Assembly (NCBI GenBank): GCA_963720475.1
Contig: OY970394.1
Location: forward strand, 496,001 to 560,000
Direction of reading: 5' to 3'
DNA length: 64,000 bases
From: G963720475 sp963720475
GTDB taxonomy: Bacteria > Actinomycetota > Thermoleophilia > Solirubrobacterales > Thermoleophilaceae
Below, piece by piece: positions 17,963 through 24,925 of the stretch. The notes beneath the pieces were generated by a model. The model had not been told where the DNA came from and searched no databases. It saw nothing but the letters and a program-made list of their open reading frames with translations. Position numbers and translations under genes: made by a program. The first letter of the stretch is position 1. Each line of letters begins with the position of its first letter.

Positions 17963-20284
17963 ATGGCTGAGCCGAGCCCGGGCATCGATCCTGCCGAAGC
18001 GACCGACGCGGTCGAGCCGTCGCGCTGGCGACTCGTGGCTGCGATCGTCGCCGTGCTGCTGCTGCTCGGTGCCGCCGCCATCGCTCTGCCCGCCGCCGGG
18101 ATCATTGGCGGCTCGGAAGGGGACAAGGGCGAGAAGGGAACACGCGGTGAGGCGGGGGCGCCGGGGACAGGCGGTGGCGTCGGTCCGGCGGGGGAGAAGG
18201 GAGACGCAGGCGACGCGGGTGCTGCTGGCGCCGCCGGGGTCTCCGGCCCCTCGGGACCATCGGGCACGGCCGGCCCCACGGGCGCGCGCGGAGCCGAGGG
18301 CGAGCGCGGAGCGCGCGGCCTCTCTGGCGACCTTGGCGCGCGCGGAGCTAAGGGACTGAGCGGTTCGACCGGAGCAACCGGCGCGACCGGTCAGGCCGGT
18401 GCGCCAGGAGCTCCAGGGCCGGCGGGTGCCGCCGGGGCGCAGGGCGGAACCGGCGCGCAGGGCCCCGCTGGACCTCAGGGTGCGGCGGGTGCCCAGGGAC
18501 CTCAGGGCGATCCGGGAGCAACCGGCGCGACTGGTGCCACCGGGCCGGCGGGACCGCAAGGGGCGACCGGGGCGACGGGCGCCACGGGTGCGCAGGGTCC
18601 GCAGGGCGATCCGGGCGCGACTGGTGCCACCGGGCCGGCGGGACCGCAAGGGGCGACCGGGACGACGGGCGCCACGGGTGCGCAGGGTCCGCAGGGCGAT
18701 CCGGGCGCGACTGGTGCCACCGGGCCGGCGGGACCGCAAGGGGCGACCGGGACGACGGGCGCGCAGGGTCCGCAGGGCGATCCGGGCGCGACTGGTGCCA
18801 CCGGGCCGGCGGGACCGCAAGGGGCGAGCGGGACGACGGGCGCGCAGGGTCCGCAGGGCGATCCGGGCGCGACTGGTGCCACCGGGCCGGCGGGACCGCA
18901 AGGGGCGACCGGGACGACGGGCGCCACGGGTGCGCAGGGTCCGCAGGGCGATCCGGGCGCGACGGGTGGCACCGGGCCGGCGGGACCGCAAGGGGCGACC
19001 GGGGCGACGGGCGCGCAGGGTCCGCAGGGCGATCCGGGCGCGACTGGTGCCACCGGAGCGACTGGTGCGCAGGGTCCGCAGGGCGATCCGGGCGCGGCTG
19101 GTGCGACCGGGCCGGCCGGACCGCAAGGGGCGACGGGTCCGCAGGGCGATCCGGGCGCGACTGGTGCCACCGGACCGGCGGGACCGCAGGGAGCGACGGG
19201 CGTCCAGGGGCCGCAGGGTGATCCGGGGGCGACGGGGGCGACGGGGGCGACTGGTGCCCAGGGACCGCAGGGCGATCCGGGCGCGACTGGTGCAACCGGA
19301 CCGGCGGGACCGCAGGGAGCGACGGGCGTCCAGGGGCCGCAGGGTGATCCGGGGGCGACGGGGGCGACGGGCGCCACGGGAGCGCAGGGTCCGCAGGGCG
19401 ATCCGGGCGCGACTGGCGCAACCGGGCCGCAAGGTCCGCAGGGAAACACCGGAGCAACGGGAGCGACGGGCGCCACGGGCGCGCAGGGTCCACAGGGCGA
19501 TCCGGGGGCGACCGGGCCGCAAGGCCCAGCGGGCGCCCAGGGGCCGCAGGGCGACACCGGGGCAACCGGTGCCACCGGAGCCCAGGGTCCCACCGGACCT
19601 CAAGGAGCCCAGGGAGACACCGGAGCACAGGGGCCCGCCGGCCCGCAGGGTCCGCAAGGCGTGGCGGGTCCGCAAGGTACGCAGGGAGATACCGGGGCAA
19701 CCGGGGCCATCGGCGCACAGGGACCGGCCGGGCCACAAGGCCCGCAGGGCATCGCCGGGCCACAGGGCGCCCAAGGCGATGCCGGTGCCCAGGGCCCCGC
19801 GGGCGCGACGGGCGCAGCGGGTGCGCAGGGTCCAACCGGCGCGACCGGCGCGACCGGCGCGACGGGTCCGCAGGGCCCCACCGGCCCGACCGGACCGCCC
19901 GGCGTCGTAGATGCTCAGGCGGACGGTGGGGGCAACCCGACCGGTCTGACGACGGTGGTCGCAACCTCGACCCTCACGACACCGGCCGGCGAGGTGTTTG
20001 TCACCGGGCGCGGGTACGCCACCATTACGGCGCCTGCGCTGAACAGCTGCGAGGCCGTCTATGGCCTCTACATCGACGGTACGGCAGTATCCGGTTCGCG
20101 TACCGAGCTGAACTCGGGCGGTCTGCTCGGAGGGACGGTCGCCGACAACATCTCGATCAACGCAGTCGCCACCGTCACGGCCGGGAGCCACACGATCACC
20201 TTGCGGCGCGGAGTGGGCAGCGGAAACTGCTCGACCAACACCACCCAGGATGGGCAGGTCAGCGTCCTGGCGATCGACAACTAG
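17963..20284 (+). CDS. Membrane-anchored collagen-like (Gly-X-Y) protein 2
   Basis: A 773-residue protein. A short cytoplasmic N-terminus leads to one membrane helix (LVAAIVAVLLLLGAAAIAL, about 25-43) without an obvious cleavage site, so it is probably anchored. Collagen-like triplets run from about residue 53 to 645: a charged first part (GDKGEKGTRGEAG) then a highly repetitive part built from a 27-30 residue unit such as GPQGDPGATGATGPAGPQG. The C-terminal 125 residues form a beta-rich domain (VFVTGRGYATITAPALNSC, TAGSHTITLRRG) similar in plan to that of the protein at 15132. It probably forms a trimeric stalk from the membrane. The two genes look like paralogues that differ in anchoring. 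Confidence 0.88.
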   Translation: MAEPSPGIDPAEATDAVEPSRWRLVAAIVAVLLLLGAAAIALPAAGIIGGSEGDKGEKGTRGEAGAPGTGGGVGPAGEKGDAGDAGAAGAAGVSGPSGPSGTAGPTGARGAEGERGARGLSGDLGARGAKGLSGSTGATGATGQAGAPGAPGPAGAAGAQGGTGAQGPAGPQGAAGAQGPQGDPGATGATGATGPAGPQGATGATGATGAQGPQGDPGATGATGPAGPQGATGTTGATGAQGPQGDPGATGATGPAGPQGATGTTGAQGPQGDPGATGATGPAGPQGASGTTGAQGPQGDPGATGATGPAGPQGATGTTGATGAQGPQGDPGATGGTGPAGPQGATGATGAQGPQGDPGATGATGATGAQGPQGDPGAAGATGPAGPQGATGPQGDPGATGATGPAGPQGATGVQGPQGDPGATGATGATGAQGPQGDPGATGATGPAGPQGATGVQGPQGDPGATGATGATGAQGPQGDPGATGATGPQGPQGNTGATGATGATGAQGPQGDPGATGPQGPAGAQGPQGDTGATGATGAQGPTGPQGAQGDTGAQGPAGPQGPQGVAGPQGTQGDTGATGAIGAQGPAGPQGPQGIAGPQGAQGDAGAQGPAGATGAAGAQGPTGATGATGATGPQGPTGPTGPPGVVDAQADGGGNPTGLTTVVATSTLTTPAGEVFVTGRGYATITAPALNSCEAVYGLYIDGTAVSGSRTELNSGGLLGGTVADNISINAVATVTAGSHTITLRRGVGSGNCSTNTTQDGQVSVLAIDN
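18593..19460 (+). repeat. In-gene tandem DNA repeats, 81/90/54-base periods
   Basis: Near-identical blocks beginning CAGGGTCCGCAGGGCGATCC recur at 18593, 18683, 18764, 18845, 18935, 19016 and 19070, with spacings of 90, 81, 81, 90, 81 and 54 bases, and diverged copies continue to about 19460. All spacings are multiples of 9, so Gly-X-Y phase is kept. Identity is high also at synonymous positions, which indicates recent duplication by slippage or recombination. Confidence 0.85.
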
Positions 20285-20353
20285 CGCCGCCGCCACGAGC
20301 CTGAGCAACGGCAACCGTCGCCGGCGCCGATACGGCCCAGCTCGCGCCCAAGC

Positions 20354-20359
20354 TACTCT
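20354..20359 (+). promoter_or_regulatory. -10 box of moaA (leaderless)
   Basis: TACTCT ends 7 bases before the moaA ATG, and there is no Shine-Dalgarno, so the message is probably leaderless. The -35 region is not recognisable. Confidence 0.35.
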
Positions 20360-20366
20360 TCCCGTC

Positions 20367-21362
20367 ATGGCCGCAGAACCCCTCGTGGACGGCCACGGCA
20401 GGCGGATCGCTGACCTGCGCGTGTCGGTCACCGACCGCTGCAACTTTCGCTGCCAATACTGCATGCCCGCCGACGGCCTTGCGTGGCTCGAGCGCGACGA
20501 GATCCTGCGCTTCGAGGAGATCGAGCGGATCGTTCGGTTGCTCGCCTCGATCGGGATCGAGGACGTTCGACTCACCGGCGGCGAGCCGCTCGTCCGCAAG
20601 GAGTTCCCGCGCCTGCTCGGCATGCTCGCCGCGATCGCGGACGTGAAGGACCTCTCGCTGACGACGAACGGCTACCTGCTCGAGCGCGACGCCGATGCGC
20701 TCGTGGCGGCCGGTCTCAAACGGATCAACGTCTCGATCGACTCGCTCGCGCGCGACCGCTTCTTCCAGCTCACCCGCCGCGACGCGCTGCCGCAGGTGAT
20801 GCGCGGCCTCGAGACGATCGCCCGCCACCCCGAGGTCCGGCCGATCAAGGTCAACGCGGTGGCGCTGCGCGGCTTCACCGAGGAAGAGGCACTGCCGTTC
20901 GCCGAGTTCGCGCGCTCGAGCGCCTACCAGGTGCGCTTCATCGAGTTCATGCCGCTCGACGGCGACCACGCCTGGAGTGCCGACCAGGTGCTCACAGGTA
21001 AGGAGCTACGCGAGCTGATCAACGCGAGCTACCCGCTCGAGGCGCTGCCGCGGGAGCCCTCGTCCACCGCGCGGGTGTACCGCTTCGCCGACGGCGAGGG
21101 GGAAATCGGCTTCATCAACCCCGTCTCCGAGCCCTTCTGCGCCGACTGCAACCGCATCCGCCTGACAGCCGACGGCAAGCTCCGCACCTGCCTCTTCTCG
21201 CTCGGGGAGACCGACCTGCGTGAGCCGCTGCGCTCAGGCGCGTCCGACGCCGAGATCGAGGCACTCGTCCGTGAAGCCGTCTGGCGCAAGGAGCTCAAGC
21301 ACCACGTCGGTGAGCCGGGCTTCCAGCAACCGTCGCGCACGATGAGCGCGATCGGCGGCTAG
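20367..21362 (+). CDS. moaA: GTP 3',8-cyclase MoaA
   Basis: A 331-residue radical-SAM enzyme for the first step of molybdenum cofactor synthesis. The N-terminal cluster motif is CNFRCQYC (C25, C29, C32); the SAM region has LTGGEPLVRKEF; the C-terminal second-cluster Cys are in CADCNRIRLTADGKLRTC (C258, C261, C275). The usual C-terminal GG of MoaA is present as AIGG. ATG 20367 is preferred to an upstream start at 20250, which would add a shadow-like N-terminus. It converges with the R2-like gene, sharing 4 bases. The MoaD-MoaE fusion at 26519 belongs to the same pathway. Confidence 0.96.
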   Translation: MAAEPLVDGHGRRIADLRVSVTDRCNFRCQYCMPADGLAWLERDEILRFEEIERIVRLLASIGIEDVRLTGGEPLVRKEFPRLLGMLAAIADVKDLSLTTNGYLLERDADALVAAGLKRINVSIDSLARDRFFQLTRRDALPQVMRGLETIARHPEVRPIKVNAVALRGFTEEEALPFAEFARSSAYQVRFIEFMPLDGDHAWSADQVLTGKELRELINASYPLEALPREPSSTARVYRFADGEGEIGFINPVSEPFCADCNRIRLTADGKLRTCLFSLGETDLREPLRSGASDAEIEALVREAVWRKELKHHVGEPGFQQPSRTMSAIGG

Positions 21363-22201
21363 AGCGTCTCGAGCGGCACGCCGACGATCTTCATCCGCCG
21401 TGCGAGCCCGTCGAGGGCGAACGCGCGGATCTCATCCTGGGTCGCGCCGAGCGTCTCGACCGCGTCCTCGGCCTGGCCCGGCGGCGCGAGCGCCTCGGCG
21501 ACCGCGGGCAGCAGCTCGCGCAGGGTGGACCGGACGACGTCACCGAGCGCCTCGTCGGCTCGCACGGCTTCGCGGAGGTACCACGTGCCGTAGGCGAGAT
21601 GACGCTGCTCGTCCTTGTGGATAAGCGAGTAGCCCTCGACGAAGCCGCCGAGCAGCTCCTGGTCGCGCAGGTAGCGGGTGATGAAGTTGAACGCGGTAAG
21701 CCCGAGCGTCCCTTCGATGACCATGTGGTAGGTGGTCACAAAGGCGACCTTTGTCCCGGCGTCGCGCGGCGACGCCGCGAGCTTCTCATGGGCCTCGACG
21801 AGCGCCTGATCGAAGATCAGCGCGAACGACTCGCCGAGCTCACCCCGCGCGCGCTCGATGTGGTCGGCGAGGACCCGGGGCTCGGCGACCACCTCGTCCT
21901 GGAAGCGCTTGTAGAACTGCATGTGGCGCGCCTCGTCCACCTGCTGGGTGGTGAGGAAGCTCTCTTCCTCCTCGGAGTCGTAGGCCAACACCAACCCCGA
22001 GAACTTCGTCGTGATCCGCTCCTCCGCCACGAGCAATGACGCGAGCGCCCAGTAGACGAGCGCGCGATCGTCGGACGACAGCGCCGCCCAGTCCGCGGAG
22101 TCCGACTCGAGGTCGATCGCGAACGGATTCCACTGCGACCCCTCCCACTGGCGGTAGAGAGCCTGCGGGTCGCGAAGCTCGGGCTGGGCGGCCGTCGCCA
22201 T
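21359..22201 (-). CDS. R2-like diiron (ferritin-fold) oxidase
   Basis: A 280-residue ribonucleotide-reductase-R2-like protein. The expected diiron or Mn/Fe ligands are present: Glu60/61 (VAEERI), E90xxH93 (EARH), E163 (MVIEGTLG) and E198xxH201 (DEQRH). Length and sequence are nearer to R2-like ligand-binding oxidases and N-oxygenase-like proteins than to a housekeeping NrdB, and no NrdA gene is nearby. The ATG overlaps by one base the TGA of a 21-codon Cys-rich ORF, and the arsR gene lies just upstream, so the three genes form an operon under ArsR control. The substrate is unknown; oxidation of an organic ligand, of an arsenical or of the neighbouring peptide are all conceivable. Confidence 0.8.
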   Translation of the reverse strand: MATAAQPELRDPQALYRQWEGSQWNPFAIDLESDSADWAALSSDDRALVYWALASLLVAEERITTKFSGLVLAYDSEEEESFLTTQQVDEARHMQFYKRFQDEVVAEPRVLADHIERARGELGESFALIFDQALVEAHEKLAASPRDAGTKVAFVTTYHMVIEGTLGLTAFNFITRYLRDQELLGGFVEGYSLIHKDEQRHLAYGTWYLREAVRADEALGDVVRSTLRELLPAVAEALAPPGQAEDAVETLGATQDEIRAFALDGLARRMKIVGVPLETL

Positions 22202-22266
22202 CAGCAGCAGCCGCAGGGGCAGCCTCCGTCGCCGCTGATCGCGGCGCGATGCGTCATGAAAGCCAT
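22201..22266 (-). CDS. 21-residue Cys-rich peptide ending CPCGCC
   Basis: The ORF runs from ATG 22264-22266 to TGA 22201-22203. It begins MAFMTHRAAIS and ends GDGGCPCGCC, with four Cys in the last six residues. Support that it is translated: AGGGAGGTGA lies at 22271-22280 inside the end of arsR with GGAGG exactly 7 bases before the ATG; the ORF overlaps arsR by 13 bases; and its TGA overlaps the ATG of the R2-like gene by one base. No other start uses this ribosome site well. The peptide may bind a soft metal or metalloid, act as a metallated partner of the diiron protein, or be a substrate that the oxidase modifies. It may alternatively only couple translation of the R2-like gene. Confidence 0.65.
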   Translation of the reverse strand: MAFMTHRAAISGDGGCPCGCC

Positions 22267-22607
22267 TCGCTCACCTCCCTCAGTGCGTCCGGGTTGACGT
22301 AGTAGAACGCCCACAGGCCCCGCCGCTGGGAGCCTACGATGCCGGCCTCCCGCAGCACCTTGAGATGGTGCGAGACCGTCGGTTGGGAGAGGTCGAACAG
22401 CGGAACCAGCTCGCAAACGCAGACCTCGCCGGCGTGCTTTCGCAGAACGTCCACGAGCTGCATCCGGATCGGATCGCCGAGCGCCTTGGCGACCACGGCC
22501 ATCCGCTCCGCCTGCTCGCGCTGGATATCTGGATAGGCAACCGGCTCGCAGCAGGGCTGGCCCTTGGGGCGCTTCTGCTTCGGTGACAGTTCGAGATCTA
22601 CGCTCAT
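22254..22607 (-). CDS. arsR: ArsR-family metalloregulator
   Basis: A 117-residue winged-helix repressor. The DNA-recognition helix is LSQPTVSHHLKVLREAG, followed by the wing RRGLWAFYYV. The metalloid site is the classical VCVCEL in helix alpha3 (C63, C65), and there is an extra Cys pair at the N-terminus (QPCCEPV, C19-C20). This set suggests As(III)/Sb(III) sensing, though Cd or Cu cannot be excluded. It is divergent from arsC and heads the operon with the Cys-rich peptide and the R2-like protein. A near-consensus promoter lies 7 bases before its ATG, so the mRNA is probably leaderless. Confidence 0.9.
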   Translation of the reverse strand: MSVDLELSPKQKRPKGQPCCEPVAYPDIQREQAERMAVVAKALGDPIRMQLVDVLRKHAGEVCVCELVPLFDLSQPTVSHHLKVLREAGIVGSQRRGLWAFYYVNPDALREVSEWLS

Positions 22608-22662
22608 CTATCTATATTTATCTATTTAAACGACGCTTGTCAATGAATTACTCTCTGGCGCG
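22608..22662 (-). promoter_or_regulatory. Divergent arsR/arsC promoter and operator region
   Basis: On the minus strand TTGACA (22638-22643), a 17-base spacer and TAAATA (22615-22620) form a near-perfect promoter ending 7 bases before the arsR ATG. On the plus strand TACTCT (22649-22654) lies 8 bases before the arsC ATG. The island is much more AT-rich than its surroundings and contains repeated TAGATA units (22608-22625, minus strand) that overlap the -10 and are a likely ArsR site. Confidence 0.65.
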
Positions 22663-23070
22663 ATGAGCACGCCCATCCCGGAAGTCCTCTTCGTCTGCGT
22701 CCACAACGCGGGGCGCAGCCAGATGGCGGCGGCCCTACTCGACAGACTCGCGGCGGGGAGGGTGCAGGTTCGCTCGGCCGGCAGCGATCCGGCCGAGGAG
22801 ATCAACCCCTCCGTTCGCGAGGCGATGGCAGAGGTCGGCATCAGCCTCGAGAGAGAGTTCCCCAAGCCGCTCGCCGACGACGCCGTACGCGCGGCGGACG
22901 TGGTGATCACGATGGGGTGCGGCGACGCGTGCCCGGTGTACCCGGGGAAGCGCTACGAGGACTGGGACCTCGACGACCCGGCGGGCAAGGAGGTCGACGC
23001 CGTGCGACCGATCCGCGACGAGATCGAGCGCCGAGTCCGCCGGCTGGTCGACGAACTTGTCACCGACTAG
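22663..23070 (+). CDS. arsC: Arsenate reductase / low-molecular-weight phosphatase fold
   Basis: A 135-residue protein of the LMW-phosphatase superfamily. The P-loop is CVHNAGRSQ (nucleophile C12, R18), followed by SAGSDPA. The redox Cys typical of thioredoxin- or mycothiol-linked arsenate reductases are in GCGDACPVYPGKRYEDW (C86, C90) and the general acid is in the DWDLDDP segment. It reduces As(V) to As(III). It is divergent from arsR. No ArsB/Acr3 efflux pump gene lies in the neighbourhood, so export must be encoded elsewhere. Confidence 0.92.
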   Translation: MSTPIPEVLFVCVHNAGRSQMAAALLDRLAAGRVQVRSAGSDPAEEINPSVREAMAEVGISLEREFPKPLADDAVRAADVVITMGCGDACPVYPGKRYEDWDLDDPAGKEVDAVRPIRDEIERRVRRLVDELVTD

Positions 23071-23106
23071 CGAACACCGAGCGCCCCGGATAGTGTTCGG
23101 AACACC

Positions 23107-23493
23107 GTGACGCTCGAGGACGTCCTCCGTCAGACGAACCGCAACATGATCGCGTTCGATATCGCGCTCGGCACCGGCGCGCTGCTCGCTCCGACGCAGA
23201 CGCTAGCGGTCCTCGGTCACGCCGAACCAACGGCTGACGCTGAGCACCTCTTCCGCCGCTGCGGGCCGATCTGGCTCACGTTCGCGGCCGCACATGCGAT
23301 GGCCGCCAAGCGCGGCGAGCCGCGCGACTGGTGGGCCCTCGCCTGGCTGCGGGGCACGGAGCTCGCGACCGACATCGTCTGGTCGCGCTCCGAGGCGTTC
23401 AGCCGCCCAGGCGCGCGCCAGGGCCTCTGGCTCGCCGGCGCCGCGAACCTGGCGATGGCGCTCGGGTTCGCCAAGCTCGCTTCGTCCTCGTAG
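23107..23493 (+). CDS. Small membrane protein, function unknown
   Basis: A 128-residue protein from GTG 23107 with three or four hydrophobic segments (IAFDIALGTGALLAP, PIWLTFAAAHAMAA, GLWLAGAANLAMALGFAKLA). It resembles small DUF4267-type membrane proteins in layout, but no signature can be confirmed. A GATAGT box lies about 12 bases before the start. It lies downstream of arsC in the same direction, 36 bases away, and may or may not share its transcript. Confidence 0.6.
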   Translation: MTLEDVLRQTNRNMIAFDIALGTGALLAPTQTLAVLGHAEPTADAEHLFRRCGPIWLTFAAAHAMAAKRGEPRDWWALAWLRGTELATDIVWSRSEAFSRPGARQGLWLAGAANLAMALGFAKLASSS

Positions 23494-23506
23494 GCTCCGC
23501 GCCGAC

Positions 23507-23851
23507 ATGGCCGGCTACCGGCTGACCGTCCGCGTTGGTCCAAAGGTCGAGCGCCATCGCTTCGACGAGCTCGACCGCACGCTCGAGGCCGCCGAGCGCC
23601 GCGCGCGCGAGCTCGCGGCAACCGCGAACGCCAAGACGGTGGACCCCAAGCTCACGCGTAGCTTCAAGCCCGTCCAGCAAGTCGTAGCGCGCATCGAGCT
23701 GTTCGGCCCCGGCCGGCTGCGCGCCGGTCTCGACGTGCGCGGCGACGGCTCCGTCGAGGGCTACACCGGCCGGATCCGGCGCATGCTGATCGAGCAGCGC
23801 AGCGGCGAGTCGGCCTACGACGCGCTGCGGCGAGAACTGAACGCCCGCTAG
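23507..23851 (+). CDS. Conserved-looking small cytoplasmic protein
   Basis: A 114-residue charged protein with an alpha/beta pattern: a first strand (YRLTVRVGPKVERHRF), a long Arg/Glu helix (TLEAAERRARELAATA), and strands VVARIELFGPGRLRAGLDVRGDG. ATG 23507 is chosen since upstream codons are shadow-like. Its TAG is embedded in a TAGGCT box that precedes the next gene. No family was recognised. Confidence 0.6.
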   Translation: MAGYRLTVRVGPKVERHRFDELDRTLEAAERRARELAATANAKTVDPKLTRSFKPVQQVVARIELFGPGRLRAGLDVRGDGSVEGYTGRIRRMLIEQRSGESAYDALRRELNAR

Positions 23852-23861
23852 GCTCGCACCG

Positions 23862-24626
23862 ATGGACGATCAGACCCTCTTGGCCCGGATGGCCGTATCC
23901 ACGCGCGGCTTTACGAAGATCCATGGCGAGGCGTCGGCGGAAGCGAAGTTGCTGAGCTTCGCCGATGGTGCAGTGCAGGCGCTGGTCACCCCGGCCACGC
24001 CTGAGCGATCGGTCCTGAACTCGGTCGACTACCACGACCGAGACGCTCTCGCCGATTCGCTTCCGGCGCTCGAGGAGGCCTACGCGGACGCGGGGGCCAC
24101 CGCCTGGACGGTGTGGGTGCCCGAGCTGGACACGGCCACGGCCGAGCGGCTCGAGTCCGCAGGACACGTGCTCGACGCCGCGCCGCGCGCGATGGGCGCC
24201 GCAATCGCCGAGTGCGACCTCGGCACGGGCGCGGACGACCTCGATCTCTCTATGGACCACGGCGCGCCGACCGTTGGCGAGCTGAACGAGCTTGCCTACG
24301 GCTACGACGAGAACAGCCTCGCGGCCGGGTTCGAGACGTTCCCCGACTACGTCCAGATCTACGTCGCGAGCATGGACGGCAAACCGGCAGCGACCGTCTC
24401 CACCTCGTACCACGACGGCGACTGCGGTATTTGGTGGGTCGCCGTCATCCCGGAGGCCCGTGGGAAGGGGCTTTCGAAGAAGCTCCTCCAGCAAGCCTTG
24501 ATCGATGCGCAGGAGGCGGGCTGCGACACCACCACGCTGCAGGCCACCTCAGCCGGCTACCGGACCTACGAGCGGGTCGGCTACCGCGACCTCGGCGGTC
24601 TGCAGATGTGGGAGCGGAAGCGCTGA
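23862..24626 (+). CDS. GNAT-family N-acetyltransferase
   Basis: A 254-residue protein. The GNAT acetyl-CoA motif is WWVAVIPEARGKGLSKKLLQQAL near residues 190-212, followed by the Tyr-containing motif B (GYRTYERVGYRDLGGLQMW). The N-terminal half is a diverged GNAT-like half, giving the two-lobed form seen in other actinobacterial acetyltransferases. TAGGCT lies 7 bases before the ATG, so it is probably leaderless. The substrate is unknown. Confidence 0.8.
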   Translation: MDDQTLLARMAVSTRGFTKIHGEASAEAKLLSFADGAVQALVTPATPERSVLNSVDYHDRDALADSLPALEEAYADAGATAWTVWVPELDTATAERLESAGHVLDAAPRAMGAAIAECDLGTGADDLDLSMDHGAPTVGELNELAYGYDENSLAAGFETFPDYVQIYVASMDGKPAATVSTSYHDGDCGIWWVAVIPEARGKGLSKKLLQQALIDAQEAGCDTTTLQATSAGYRTYERVGYRDLGGLQMWERKR

Positions 24627-24925
24627 GCGAGCGCTGGAAAGTCCCGCTACCGCCCGGCGCTGAGCCTCCCTACGACGTGTATTTGAATGGCGTGCCCCAG
24701 GTCGAGGGGCGCGACTACGACCTCAGCGGCAGCACGCTTCTCTTCGAGCGCCACATCGAAAAAGAGGGGCGACTCGGCTTCTGGCGCTGGCTGTCGATCT
24801 TCCTCGGGCTCGTCGGCACGTACCGCAAGAACGACTCGGTCGACGTCCACTACACGCGCGCGGGCGAGCGCGTGGTCGCGATCGGTCTGGAGATTCAGCC
24901 GCCGGAGGAACCCTCGGGGGCCTGA
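24623..24925 (+). CDS. Small protein with probable CTG start
   Basis: A 100-residue protein, DVYLNGVPQVEGRDYDLSG then a basic/hydrophobic segment (FWRWLSIFLGLVGTY) and a C-terminal strand (RVVAIGLEIQPPEEP). The likely start is CTG 24623-24625: it overlaps the TGA of the acetyltransferase gene as CTGA, in the manner of the ATGA and GTGA overlaps common in this window, and GGGAG (24610-24614) lies 8 bases upstream. The nearest GTG, at 24608, has no ribosome site. The 3' end overlaps the convergent channel gene by 31 bases. No family is recognised. Confidence 0.6.
   Translation: MSERWKVPLPPGAEPPYDVYLNGVPQVEGRDYDLSGSTLLFERHIEKEGRLGFWRWLSIFLGLVGTYRKNDSVDVHYTRAGERVVAIGLEIQPPEEPSGA

Noticed and set aside
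18593..19460. CRISPR-like repeat array
   Set aside because: Repeats are in frame inside a collagen-like gene, have no unique spacers and no cas genes are near.
17930..20623. An 897-codon open frame on the minus strand, and others like it, across the collagen-like genes
   Set aside because: They are mirror images of Gly-X-Y codons with only Arg, Pro, Gly, Ser and Ala and no start or ribosome site; the plus-strand frame has signal, membrane and globular domains.
21359..22201. Housekeeping ribonucleotide reductase beta subunit
   Set aside because: No large subunit nearby, shorter length, and placement in an arsR operon; an R2-like oxidase is more likely.
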